Positions 1 to 36,100 of a stretch of DNA of 64,000 nucleotides are shown here, piece by piece. Under the pieces are notes generated by a model, which did not search any database, was not told the DNA's origin, and saw only the letters and a list, made by a program, of their open reading frames with translations. The first letter of the stretch is position 1, and each line of letters opens with the position of its first letter. Where the stretch lies: NCBI GenBank assembly GCA_033980235.1, contig CM067075.1, positions 24,623,061 through 24,687,060 of the forward strand, in the 5' to 3' direction. Position numbers and translations under genes: made by a program. This stretch comes from Diadema setosum (Eukaryota > Echinodermata > Echinoidea > Diadematoida > Diadematidae).

Positions 1-358
1 TCCATAAACCGAGTCTTAACCTGGTAGCACATTTTTTTTTTCTTTTAAAGTTCCTCATTCTCCGCAAATTAGCATAGTTTTGTAAATTCATTTCAGATTT
101 TTTGCAGATTTAATGAATATCACATGTCCAATCTTTTATCCCAGGCATGCTATGCAGCAAAACCCAAATGTTTAATGATGACGATGTTAACCCTATTCCC
201 CCCCCCCCTTGGTTTCAAGTCCCTCAAAAAACCTGGTGGGATTAGGGTTAAATGATGACGATATGATAATGTCTACAGCAGATTTTCTACCCGGGATTTA
301 AAGGGTTTAATGTGTCACCAGTCGCAAAACTGGTCAGACGAGTAGCCATCTCACTCAC

Positions 359-22522
<22,164 letters not shown>

Positions 22523-24472
22523 GCTTCTACTCCGTTCTAGTGCCAGTAGTGGTCTATCTTCTTACAGCCAATCCTCAGTCTTCATTTGTGTTCAAATGTT
22601 GATGGGTTGCTGGGGAAATGAGATTGTGATTTGAAAGTGTTACACTTTTGCCAGGCTAAGAAAACACACACATACACACACATTACACACACACACACAC
22701 ACAAATTAAAATAATAAAAAGAAAGAAAAAAAAACTGCAGAATTTACGTGATAACAGCTGATCTGTTGCATCAGCTGATCTGATATTTATTAACAGCTAA
22801 TCTGTTGTTGTTTCACCGAAATGATTATAAAATTTACCCGGTAATTATTATGACCTACAAAGAATCTGGATCTAGGCCTAAATGAAACACATTAAAGGTA
22901 AATGAAAGACAAACCTACCATTACAGCATGCAGTTAAATGCCTATCATCCCAGCTATGGATGGCTGTGTACAAGCGCAAGCCAAGGATCGTGGACAAGGT
23001 GAGGTGTAAAGTCCTTGGCCTATTAGTACTAAAGTAAATTATGCCGATTTATGGACTGTCTGTAACTGCACAATATTGAATATGTGGGACTGAGGAGTGA
23101 CCACATCGCACCGCATTAAAAGAAGACTAGGAGTTAGGTATATATTTGACAACGCTCACCTTATTCTTTACAAGTTGAACGTCCAAATGCAAGTGGCTCT
23201 GTAGCACTTCAACAATAATCGGCAATCACAGTACAACTTACTCTTGTAGCAGAGTCATTGGAAATGTAGATTCTGGAAGTACACTCACTCAGCAGTATGA
23301 CGCGTAAGAGCTCGACACTGGGGAAGTTTACAATTGATGTAATCAGCACAGTCGATCGATTTTGCAGTGTACGGTAATCGAGTTCTTGGTCGTCCACATG
23401 TCTTCCGCTCCGGATATCCCCGGCCCTGCCCTCCCCTCTCTACACAGTTATAACCCATTCTACTTTACCTTACTTTACTTTACTTTACTTTACTTTACTT
23501 TACTTTACTTTACCTCACTTTACTTTACTTTACTTTTTGAAGCGATGGTGTAGGTCAGAGCCTGCATCACTCAGGATTGATGAACTGCATCTGAACTAGA
23601 TCTGATCCACAAATCAATGACAAAAAAAAAAATTGATGATCTGCAACTTTCGGTCATTACTGGCAACTCTTGTTTAAGTATTGCAGGCCTATTGCTCATT
23701 TCCTATGCAATCTGGACAAAAAATAGGAAATTTTACATCTTTTGAATTGGTTTACTCGAAACATATTCACCTCCAGCACAAGATCCTTTGCTCGATTATT
23801 CTCAACTCTTTATATGCTCCTACAGTCTAAGCAAAACACAATAAAACACACAAACCAATAATAGTAAAATGTTTGATCTGTGTAATTGGTGTCCTTCATC
23901 CAATCGAGAGTGTGCTATGCACTTCTTAGGAGCCTACAGTATATCCCTGTGGCCACAGCCTATTAATGTGACAACTGAAATACACAGCATAAATTCTGCC
24001 CAAAGGAAAAAAAAAGGAAAAGAAACAAACAAACAAAACTTGGTTGTACTCGTGAATGATTACACGCATTAGAAATTTGAGCACACCAACACGTCTCTCC
24101 CCCCCCCCCCTTTTTTTTCCTTGTTTTTAAATAGATTTGTCATTCTATACTTCAGTGCAAACAAAATTACCATTGGGTGGACCTGTCTCTCATGCCAGCT
24201 GAGAATCAGTTAACCATTAACAAACCTGAATTAGAAGACAGAAACAAAACAAAACAAAAAACAAAACAAAAAACAAAACATGAAACAGCTACTTCTACTA
24301 CTACAGCTACTGAAGTCCTGATTTATATTTGAAAGACAGTAAAGAGGAAAGTTTAATTCGCACTGTCATCCCTGAAGAAGAGGAAGGTTCCTCGAAAATT
24401 CGGATTATTCATTAAATCAAGATTGGCTATTAATGCATTCCCAGCATTCCTATGTTGTGACTTTATTATTGC

Positions 24473-24504
<32 letters not shown>

Positions 24505-24556
24505 TAACTGAGAGAGAGAAAGATAATATAGATATACATATTTAGATACAGATATA
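22523..24556. other. Upstream of MIOS; no gene recognised
   Basis: I see no further exon with coding character. A non-coding first exon and promoter of MIOS probably lie here but no convincing TATA or donor could be fixed. The stretch holds (AC)n near 22670, the pentamer microsatellite and C/T runs. Confidence 0.5.
23461..23536. repeat. (ACTTT)n pentamer microsatellite
   Basis: About 15 units, about 0.9 kb upstream of the MIOS start codon. Confidence 0.95.
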
Positions 24557-24812
24557 GATATCGTCGCTGGGGTGACAAGACCTTGTATCTCAAATTTTGG
24601 TGAAAATGACTTTTTTGCATTAGTGGTCAAATAATCGGTTAAGTGATGTCCTGTCCAAATCCCAGTTGTCTTACCCCAAAAATGAAGCCACCACGGCATG
24701 TCAAAGGAACGGCTATCCCATTCAGTATAAGGCTTTGGCCGCCATGTTTTTTGGCTCTCCTGAACATTTGACATTTTTGAGATACGAGGTCTTGTCGCCC
24801 CAGCGACGATAT
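24557..24812 (-). mobile_element. 255-bp MITE with 38-bp inverted ends, copy 2
   Basis: Same element as 16039-16292, in the opposite orientation, with GGCCGCCATGTT inside. It lies upstream of MIOS. Confidence 0.88.
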
Positions 24813-26539
24813 ATATTGTGCGGGGTGCAATAAGTAGAGAAGCTAACTGACAATGTCTTATTTGGAAAGATAATGCTTTATTTATCAAAACTCCATCCTA
24901 ACATTGTATGGAATAATATATCTTTCACACAGAATGTAGGCCTAATTCATAGAATACAACCTAGTATTACATACAAACAATGAATCACAGTATATGCAAC
25001 AGTAGGATACACAACTACAATGCAAAATCCACTTATCATCAGTGTGGGTGAACTGGTTTACACATCAATTTCTTTTCCTTCTCTTCTCTTTAAAAAGCAT
25101 TGTGCAAACATATATTTGACTGGGTGAATTGCAAATGAAGACGCAGACAAGTAGAACAGTGTAGGCCACTGTTCAGTTTGTGAAATATAGATGCAGACAT
25201 ATGCACTGTTTAGCCACAATGTGGAGAATTTTTATATACATGTATTAGGTACATACACTGGTACAGAGTGGATAAAAACAAACTCTCTTGCATGTTACGG
25301 AATTCATACATGAAAAATGCAAGAAGTTGGCATGAGACTGCCATTGTTGCTGTAGTTAATATTTCTCTTTTGTATACTCTCAGGGAAACCACGTTTTTTT
25401 CTACTATGAACTATCATTTACATAAGCAGAAACTTTTCTTTTTCCTGCTGGGCCAATTTCAGAGAATTTTGCTTTTTCGTAACTTTGCAAATGATATTGC
25501 TTAATTTGATACATAATCTACAATGAAAAAAAAATGTGTCACCAATACATTTGCAATGGTACAGTAGAGCATGAAAATGATTCACATTTCCAAACCACAA
25601 CATATTTTATGTCTAAGCAAATACTGTAGTATGAGACGAACTGAATGACATGATTACACTACAAATATCATATCTGCATTTTCTTATATTGACAATCTCA
25701 GAGTTGTCTTCCTAATTAAATTCATGTTTGTTCATTTTTTGAGCTTGCACTTGTAAAGCTAGAACAAATCTATATTCTTCCGACTCCTAGATCTTGCTTC
25801 ACATTGTTGCTGTTGTTCGGATAAAGAAAATGAGTGTCAACTGAGGACTACTGAATAAAATGAGTATAAAACTGATGTGTTTTCACATGGAAATTTATGT
25901 AGATATTCAATGCAAATGACATGAATGGAAGCATCTAAATATCTGTTCCGTATAGTGCAAATATAGCTTTGATATGAAACACGTGATATTGACAATGAAA
26001 AAAAAAAATCTCAAATTGTGCCTTCCTTAGATTCAGCTTTTCTTTTTAACATTGAAAAATGATATGGTCTTGAGTGAAAAAATTGAATAAATGAAAATGT
26101 AGATTTATACACATTGCAGAAAACAAACACGACTACAACAGACTTGAATAAGAATGGAATTATCACTGCAACATTATCTACACCTCATTGGGTCATATTG
26201 CACAAAAGAATGTCTCCCAAATGATATGTGAACAGCCTACTTTGATTCAGAATTCATTGCACATTTAAACTGAAATCAAAACGGCTTTGGGAGAATTGGC
26301 ATGCCAAGAAAGAGACATCAATGAAATTAAAAGATTTGATGTCATCATGGGGGACATTCAAGTTCCAAAGATCATGAGTAATTACACCTTCCAGATGTAC
26401 AACCACTTCTACTTATCCCCCACCAAAATTTGCAATCATATAACTTTTTTTAATTATTAGCTATTGTGTGTGGTTTCTTTCTAACATCATCAAAATTCTT
26501 AGCTATCACACAATGGTATATCACAAGGCAATCGCCGAA
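24813..26539. other. Intergenic, nothing recognised
   Basis: AT-rich sequence without conserved frames. It is far 3' of the P4H-like stop codon (28410) and upstream of MIOS. Confidence 0.5.
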
Positions 26540-27707
26540 TTGTGTCTCGCCCATTCGCGTACAAGGAATTAATATTTTTTATAACTTCCACAAGTTAATT
26601 GACCTGCTTATGACCTTTGACCTTGTGGTGACCTTCAACACCCTAAGGGACATTCACCATCCAAGTTTGGTCACAAACGGACAAAGGGATCAAAAGTAAT
26701 GAGCCATAATCGAAACGCGTCATAAAAACTTAACATTGGGCCCTAAAAATTTGTTGACCCCTTTCTGTGACCTTTGACCTTGTGACGACCTTCACCTCCC
26801 CAAGGGACATCTTCCATTCAAGTTTGGTCACAAACGGACAAAGGGATCAAAAGTTATGAGCCATAAACGAAATGCGCCCTAAAAACTTAACATTGGGCCC
26901 AAAAAGTTCGTTGACCCCTGTCTGTAACCTTTGACCTTGTGGTTACCTTCAACTTCCCAAGAGACATCTACCATCACCCAAGTTTGATTGCCATTGTAGC
27001 AACATGTGCTGAGTTACGTGTGATAAGAGAGTCTTGCAAGTAAACTTTAACGTATGACCTCAAATGACCTTTGACCTTATCATGTGACCTCTTACGGCAC
27101 CATAACATGAAGGTACCCACAGTGCATCCATCACCCAAGTTTGATTGCCATTGTAGCAACATGTGTCGAGTTACGTGTGATAAGAGAGTCTTGCAAGTAA
27201 ACTTTAACGTATGACCTCAAATGACCTTTGACCTTATCCTGTGACCTCCAACGGCACCATAACATGAAGGTCCCCCTAGTGCATCTATGACCCAAGTTAG
27301 GTTGTAATCCAAGCAAATTATGTGAAGTTATTTGTCAAAAGAGAGTCTTGCAGGTAAACTTTAACATAGAAAAGAGAGTCTTGCACATAATCTTCAATAT
27401 ATGACCTCAAATGACCTTTGACATCATCACATGACCTCTGACAACACCATAACATGAAGATACCCCTAGTGCTTCTATCACCCAAGTGTGGCTGCCATTG
27501 CTGTAACAGATACCAAGTTATGCATCATAAGAGAGTCTTGCAGGTAAACTTTAACATTTGTGACGGACGACGGACGGACGACGGACGACGGACGACGGAC
27601 GGACGACGGACGGACGACGGACGGACGACGGACGACGGATGGACGACGGACGGACGGCATTTGGATCCCTTAGTCTCGCCTTCACCTCCGGTGGGCGAGA
27701 CAAAAAG
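26540..27707. mobile_element. Related TIR element, third family
   Basis: Ends TGTCTCGCCCA and TGGGCGAGACA. Internal tandem units of about 150-160 bases carry CAAGTTTGATTGCCATTGTA and TGACCTTTGACCTT; a (GGACGAC)n tract lies near one end. It lies between MIOS and the P4H-like gene. Confidence 0.85.
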
Positions 27708-28409
27708 CAATTTGATGAAATAATAAAAGACACCTATGATATTACAATCAATCTCCTTTGGCACAGTATATACTTCAATAATTTTTTTTTGTTGTTGAAA
27801 AATTGATATTTATAACGCAATAGTATATGAAAATATTGCATTATACGAACATTAAACGGTATGAAAACAATAAGGCTCATCTCCATTTTCGTATCTGAGA
27901 ATATTCCAGAAAATTTGCCAAACAGCCAATAGTTCACAAAATCATGATTTTGGCAACACCTTTTCTCCACTTCCAGATGGATTCAAACATGAAGTACAGA
28001 TTTAGGTCCGCCAATTTTCTATTACATTGTACAAGGCAAAGACTGGCACAAATCTGGCAAAGAGAGATCAATCAGATACTTCTGAAGATGTCGACTGTCA
28101 TGGTTAAATCTTACAGTGTTGGGGTGAAAATAATTGTTTGTCTCATGGAAAAAGAAAACCCAGCAAGAACGTAGATTGTTTGTACGACATTTTGCCCCTG
28201 CTGCTGAGCTTCATTAGGTACAGAAAGAAAAAAAAAATGTTGAAAATCAGCAGCAGAGAGCAAAATGCAGTACGACCTACCTACATTTTTTTCTTCGCGA
28301 GACAATTATTTTCACCCAAATACAACGATATCCTTCCATTTGCCCTCCTTGCATCCCTGTCATTCCCTCCACCAATCCTCCGACTTTCATCCCACTCCTC
28401 CTCCCACTC

Positions 28410-28593
28410 TCAATGGAGACTGCTCTTCTTCAGCTGGTAGTTGATGATGTGGTCGTAGTTCCATTCATCATACCACCTGCAGCTGCCGTGCTCGTACTCA
28501 TCGCAGTTGACCTTGGCCTGCCCCGGTTCTCTGGCCGGAATGTCTGCCTGGGGAGGCCTCTTTCCAAGCTGGAAAAAACTCTCATGGTAATAC
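28410..28593 (-). CDS. P4H-like exon 6: C-terminus and stop
   Basis: Reads WYYHESFFQLGKRPPQADIP and on to a tail with NCDEYEHGSCRWYDEWNYDH, ending LKKSSLH and TGA at 28412-28410. Only this frame joins exon 5 (split tryptophan codon); the longer threonine/serine frame on the same strand does not. The two cysteines in the tail could pair. Confidence 0.9.
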
Positions 28594-31500
28594 CTAAGAA
28601 TTCATCAGAAATGTAAAAAAAAAAAAGAAAATGCAAGAAAGATGTAATTTCAACTGTAACTTTGATTTCAATAGAGGTGGACAAATAGTATTAATTGCCA
28701 AAATTTCAGACTGTAATAAACATGAAGAAAAAAAAAATCTGGGATAAAGCATGAGGATTCAAAGGGGCAAAAATACAAGCACACGCAAAAGGGCATAAGT
28801 GCTAGGTAAAGCTTTTCTTGAAAACCCAAATAACAGTGTGATTTCAGTACCAAACGCTTGATCTGACTGTTCCTTCTTTTCCCCTTTTCTTTTTCTTCTG
28901 AGCTGGACAAATTCTCATTTATATCACTTGCACATTGAGAAGCAAACCAAAGAAACAAACAATATTAACACACAAGCCAGCATCAAACAAACCAGAAAAA
29001 AAAAACAACAACAAACAAATGAAAAACAGATATGAATGCATGTGCGCAGAGCGGGTCTCTCAATGTAGTCTCTTTCGGAGACTCCAAAAATAAAATTGTT
29101 ATTAAATCTTATGTTATTTCACAGTTAGTAATGAGGATCGATGACACAACGGAAGACAAATTTAAAGTGACAACAGAACTATTCAACATGTATGAAAGTC
29201 AAATACATTGAAAAATTAATGTGCTCATTTGGGAACAGAAATAGCATATACCTATACATTTAACCTTGCATCACTTGACGCAATGAAAGGGTCCCTAGTA
29301 TTTATTTTATTTTATTTTGTTGACTTTCATGTATGCAGACATTTGCAATAAGTCATCAGATTTTCTCAGGGGTCCCATGCATGTGGACTTGCATAAGGTT
29401 GACACTACATTTGGTGTTATTTATTTACCATCTCTGAAGGATGAATTTATGTCCATTGATGACGGCCGCTGCCTTATGCACTGACTGAGGTTCGCAGTAG
29501 CCTGTGGCATCCATGTTGTTCCAGACAACAGCTCGTCCTCTCTTCGGCTTCACGCTCACGCCCAACTCTAAACACGGTGGGATAAAAAAGATATAACACC
29601 CATAAATCAGAAAGCTGATTAACATTCTTGTGTCTGTCAACTTTATCATAACGTGGCAAACTTCCTTATCTGCAGTGGGTTGATTCTCCTCCCCACCTCC
29701 CATACATTTGGTGCTATGTATATTACACAAACCTACTCAGGTAAAACCATTCAATAAATAATGATTGTGACTGATAGTAATAGAAGCAATACAACTGAAT
29801 GGTGATGCTGATCTGTTGCTGGACCTTTCATAGAACAGACTTTTCTAACTTGATGAACATGCGTAGATAAGAATCTCATCTTTGATAGCTCTCAGCTGTT
29901 TCCAACCATTCATAAATCTTGAATGGAAGACACCTACTGAAGATACCTCATGACAGCATGACATCACATATGCATGACAAGTTTGAATATTGAGCATCTT
30001 TAACAAGTATGCAGTATTCAGCCAGAATTATTGAACTTAAAGGTTGATGCTAGATTGTTTTTAATGTAAATCAATTAAGTCTTCATCAGATTTATATGTA
30101 CATGATATGAGTTGCATGTATATGCTACAATGTATATGACTGTTGTGCTCATGCATTCATCAATGCTAACGCATATGCATACGGAGATCACAGAGAATTA
30201 CCACAAAGGCTGTGGCAGCCATGCATAATGAGCAATCTACAACATCACTTCACTGACTCCACCAGGAGCATATGCTTGAGAAGAGAGTGCAAATGCTCAC
30301 ACCAAACACCAGATACACATCACACACCAGATACCTGTATACATGAGTGACACCTGACACCAGATGCCTAACACCAGACACCAACCTGGGAATTGGGTCT
30401 CCCCGCCCTCCTGGACATCCTGAAGATAGACCAAGATGGTGGCAAATCTGTCTCTCTTGTCTGCGTTGTCAAGGATACAGTCTGTGTGTGTCTTGTATCC
30501 TGAGCAGACAATCAGACAAACATACAAAATATCTTTCACTGCCTTGGTCAGTCCTATAGAAATATTGTAACTTTTGGAACAACATCACCGTCATGAGAGC
30601 TCTATTCTTAGTGCAGATTAGTGAGAAAAATTCCAGTATCAGTTTGTTTAGAGTGGGGTGAATTCTCTCATGCATCAAAGGCAATCCACTAAAACAAGGT
30701 AATTTATGCATTCATACAAGTGCTGACTCTGCACAACCCCATTATAAACTTTCAAAATTCTGCAGTCCAGGTCTATTTGACCAATCAATATAACATCTGC
30801 TTACATACTCTGTACTTCTAGTACTAAAGTGAAATATTGATAATATTCTTGCATTAACCAAGTACTTTGATTTTCCCCTCTTTTAAAACTACAGAATTGG
30901 TTTCAAATGACAGAATTCTTTATCAAGAAATCTAATATTGCAGAACGGAAGTCAATTGAGTCAATACATTGAAACAGTATACAAGTATGAGATGAAGAGT
31001 AATCAACCTGCCCTACAGTTCATTGATTTTGTCTTCACTCACATCAGCTGTGATGCAACAGAATATGGAAACATGACTGTCAATACATTTGAAAAGTAAT
31101 CACTAACCCAGGCTGATCAATACCATGCCTACATGATTACAGACATAACAAACTCACCCACTATGCGCAGACATTGACAGATGGTAAGAGTGTACAGAAC
31201 TGCAGTGAAATATGTGACCCTGCACCACAAAACCAACAGAAAGTCGCCAGACATGGATTTTTAGTTGAGGGCAGATTCTGAAAGAGCAGACTCTAAGCTT
31301 TAAAATGATGTATAGCTCGATTCAAATGGATTCTCCTAACCTATCTAAATGTTGAAAAGAAAGCACACACTCTGGAAAAGTGTGAATCTAGAAAAGAGGC
31401 TCTGAAGTACAGGGTGTATTCAAGCACTTTTGATAATTTTTAGTAACCGGCGCTACCTGTGCGATGAATGGGACAAAAAAACAGGATGTAAGCCATCGTA

Positions 31501-33130
31501 GCAACAACAATGATGGGATTATCTGATTAAGCTGAAATTGAGCATGCTCTATCAACACATTCTCTCCATGATTACTGCCAACTTTAAAAGCAGTAGCATT
31601 ATGCTTTCAAAAGTTATCTGAGTTGAAAGTGGAGAGTGTGCAAAGATTTTTCAAGAAATAAAAAGGGGCCTCTAAGACATACTTATCACACTACTCTACA
31701 AAAAAAAGTGGTTGTAGAAAAACAGCTGAAAGCCCACTTTCCCCATTCATTATGATCCCAAACTCAGCAATAAGGGGGAAGAATAGCTCTTTCACAAAAT
31801 ATGGAAAACTCAAAATTGACTTGGTTGACCTGTTTCACCTTTTTTGAGTCCTCTCGTAAAATCAAGGGGTGCAACTTTTTGTTGGTTTTGTGATGCACGG
31901 TCATATATATTCCCACTATATTCTTCCTTGGGTTTCTTTGACGAGTCCTAATTGTGAAAGGAATGCATGGTTGTTTCTTACTGCTTAAAACCTCACAGCA
32001 GTGTTTAAACTTGAAGTGGGAAATGAAATAACACAGCAGGGTGACCCCCCCCCCCCCAAAAAAAAAAAAAAAAAAAACTAGATATATCGCTACGGCGACT
32101 GATATGCCTCCGCCATAATGCATGGTTCTCCTAATATAGTATAGTACAATGTCTTGACAATGTCTTGACAATGTGTGATGACAGTTTCACACAATTGGCA
32201 AAATATTGAAATGACAGGTTTGACACAAATGTGCTGAATGTTCACTTTCCTAGAACTAGGTTCAATTGGATGAATGATTAAAATGTCAGAGAGCAGGTAT
32301 TTGGGGAACTGATGATTTTTACTTGATTTTTGACCCTTTTATAAGTTTATGCATTGAGTAATTTTCAAGGTATTGAGAAAAAGTATAATTTCAGTATCAA
32401 ATGGGAAAATAGCATTATCTAAACCTTTCATTTGACCTTTGACCTCACAGTTCCATAGAGAATCACTGTAAGGTAGAACATGCATAAATATGTAAGTTTC
32501 ATGATGATACCTTGAGTTACTTTCGAGATATGGAGGAAAAAGTGCAATTTAGCACTTTCACTTGACCTTTTACCTTTTGACCTTTGACCTTTTGGCAATT
32601 CCCCAAAAATATATATTGGGTAACACATGCCATACATCAAGTTTAAAAAAAACAACCCTTCAGGCATATTGCATTTTAAAGAAAGTAGTGCTATTTTGAG
32701 GAGTTGACCTTGACCTTTGACCCCCTTGACCTTTGACCCATGACCCCCAACTTCCCTAGATAATCACTGCCCGTCGGTACAAGCATATATACTAAGTTCC
32801 ATGAAGATACCTTGAACCATTTGCGAGATATGGAGAAAAACATGAAATTTCAATTTTTTTCCACAAAATAACCTGTGACCTTTGACCTTTGACCCTGTGA
32901 CCCTAAAATTCACACAAAGTATTATCCCCCAAGGATATACCCTCATACCAAGTTTGATGTAAAACCACCACACGGTTCTTGAGATATCGACAAAAACAAA
33001 ACGGGACGGACGGACGTACGGACGTACGGACGGACGTACGGACGGACGGACGGACGGACGTACGGACGGACGGACGGACGGACGACCCGAAAACATAATG
33101 CCTCCGGCCACTTCGTTGCGGAGGCATAAA

Positions 33131-33161
<31 letters not shown>

Positions 33162-36100
33162 TGATTATTAATTGTGATTCCCTGTAATATCCTCATCTAG
33201 TCTGTGTCAATGAAGACTGAAGCTAATGACATTATATACTTTTGTAACTACCATAAACAGCTTAAATCCAAATGCCTTGTATAAGTTTGCTGATCTTTTC
33301 ATATGCCTATCAAGACATTATCACTATTGCTGAGTTACTACAGAATAGGAAGCATGCTCTAAAGTGAGTTACAATGATGAGAGCTGCTAACACTAGTGAG
33401 TATTCAGCATGTATAATGAAGACTCCAAACAGTCTTGATTGTTCTGAGGAAGTGAGTGTGTAATGGTCACAATTACTTGGTTTCAGGCAAATGGACAGCA
33501 GAAAATGTCTGAGTTGCTGGCTCAGGCATTGAGAACATAAGCACAGCTTAATTAAATACTTGAGAACCATATGGTTGTTATTTTCACTGACTTCGATTAG
33601 CATTAGACTCCTTTTGGTCCACTGAAATGTAATTTATGATATCTACAAGCCTCATGAAGTAGCAAATCTTTGGTGTTGACCTTTGATGAACATACAGCTG
33701 CATGACTAAAAACATTATCCTATGCCATGAAGATATAGTATTCTACCTACTCAAATTAACGTTATAGTCCTGTGAAGCAAGTGCTCAAAACAAGCACATT
33801 CACATGAAAAATGCAAGACATTTAAACGTGTTTGTGCTGAACATTTACCTATCCCCTGCGGGTAGGAGGTGATCTGGAATTTTCCCCCATTGGCGGGACT
33901 GAGACCGGTTGCTTGGAAGACCCTCTCTTCAAAAATGGTGGAGAACTTGCTCTCCCCGGGATAGAAAGCAGTGCTGTAGGACCACGTCAGGAAAGACTTG
34001 AGTTGTGAGGAGAAACTGGAGTTGAGGCAGGTGGTTCCTGGAAGGAGCATGCATGAAGAATCAACTCTTTGGTGGGTTTTGACAGCTAAGCATGATTCTT
34101 GTAGCACGCAGACATAGACCAAATAGTATGGGGTACAAGTCTTTTATTCGTTTCTAAACTTGCCTGCATAGCTTACACACCAGTTAATCATAAATGTACA
34201 TTAGGCCTATATGGAGCTTGGAGTCACATAGATCGCTATACTAAGATATCCCCTCAAGGAAATTTGCATATTTTTATGCACATCCTGATGCATATTCTCC
34301 ATGTGCAATCTTCTATCTCATCTGCATGTGTAACATACCAAATACACCCACAGGTAGGTTGGATTAGGTTGAGGCTAATATTAGCATTTTGCGGTAAATG
34401 TGTACACTTTAATAACTCTTTACGATGAAGCATCATTATTCAATCTCTTTCATCATTGAAATCACATCTTGGATATTTGGAAAACAAAAATTTGATACAT
34501 TTGGCAAGGGATTTCTTTACTGCTCTACACACCACACCATCTACAAGCATGATATTTCATGAAGCAGGGCATGTAATACAATTTTGTTAAAATATCAAAT
34601 TGAGAGATTATGTAAAGTGTCCACAGAAGAATTTGCTATCATTAGAAATCTTTTTCAAGTCGTACTTAAATCATTGAAAACATGGGTAAGAAATGATACA
34701 GTGATAGCAATGGGGAAAAGGTTCTGAAAGAAAGCACGAGAGCAAAATAGAGAGAAAGGAAGAAAGCTGAAACATTACATCAGTGTTCTATTAATACTGC
34801 TTCATTTACTGAATCCATAATATGATTTGGGCATCAATCTTCTATAAAGTTGAAAAAGTATCATACCCTCTGTGAAATCCTTGAGCGAGACCGAGATGTC
34901 TCTGTTGGCATCTTTCAGATGTTTCCTCAGGGTGTCGATGCCGTCAAAGCAGATGAGGGGATCCACAGCACTCAGGTCGCTCACGTGCTGCTGGTGGACC
35001 TTCATCAAACCAGCGCACTCTCTGTCTGATAAGAATCCCTCGTACTGGTAAACCCTGGAAATCCATTACATTGATCATTTACGCAGAAAAAAAAACAACA
35101 TCACCTGAAAGCTGGGTATGGAAATATTTTACTTGTAACGCAGAAAAAAAAACACAAAATCACTTGAAAGCTGGGTATGCCAATATTTTACTTGTATTGA
35201 GGAAATTCCAATCTTAATGATGTCCTTTTGTCTTATACTTTTTCTTTTTCTTTAAAGGTAGGGGATCCCATTTGCATGCCTCAAATGAAGAGTTGTATAA
35301 ATACAGTGGTATGTTGAAGAGAGTATCATTTTAGAAACTCCCATAAAGTATTGAAAGTGGAAGGTAACATTTAGTACATTTTTATTGACCGTTAGATTTT
35401 GAATTGAATTTTTTTTCGGGGCTCACTGTAAATTCCAGTACATTACTAGGCTACCTTTGCAGACCCACGCACTGCATGTGTGTCCATCATGTATATTTTG
35501 TGAAGAAAGTTCATCAAAACTTACAAACATTTCTATATACATTCTTGCCACACACACTATATGTTGTTACATCAGCTCTTATACTTTTAGATTTGTGTTT
35601 ATAGATAAAAAATACAGAAGACTGCAACAAAAAGGCTTAAGTGTGGCTGACACACAGAACTACTGAGTAGTTGAGTTTTGTGCATTATTCAAATTGTAGA
35701 TAACTGTTGACTTCCAAATTTCTCAGCAGTGGCCTAAACAAGTCCCCTGAGGTTCATATTTAATGTTTTGCTGCATTTTGGGAGGTCTGTAAAAGGTATC
35801 CCCTACCTTTAAGGCATTTCGATGTAGTTACATTTCAGTTATTATCAATGATATCAAGTTTGATTACCTAATTGGTACTTCTTTTTTCAAGTAAGAGGTC
35901 ACAAACTCCACTCTTTCTTATATATGGCATTATTGAATGATGGTAGGATGCATGACATTTGAAAAAAAAAAAAAAAAATCATAACTGAGAGCTCTGCCAA
36001 TGTCCCTGTAATGGTAAATGCCCAGGGAGTTGAACATTGCATTCCTTACTAGGCTGAGAAAAGAACTTGGTCTAACATCTGCTCTTCCATCCGAAATATA

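Noticed and set aside
23461..23536. Telomere-like or CRISPR-like repeat
   Set aside because: It is a simple ACTTT pentamer microsatellite without spacers.
27478..27764. Frames rich in RRPSVV or DGRRT repeats
   Set aside because: Translation of the (GGACGAC)n tract in the 26540-27707 element.
28430..28684. Minus-strand frame with a Thr/Ser-rich C-terminus overlapping the last P4H-like exon
   Set aside because: Its frame does not join exon 5; the joined frame gives a WYYHE continuation typical of the family.
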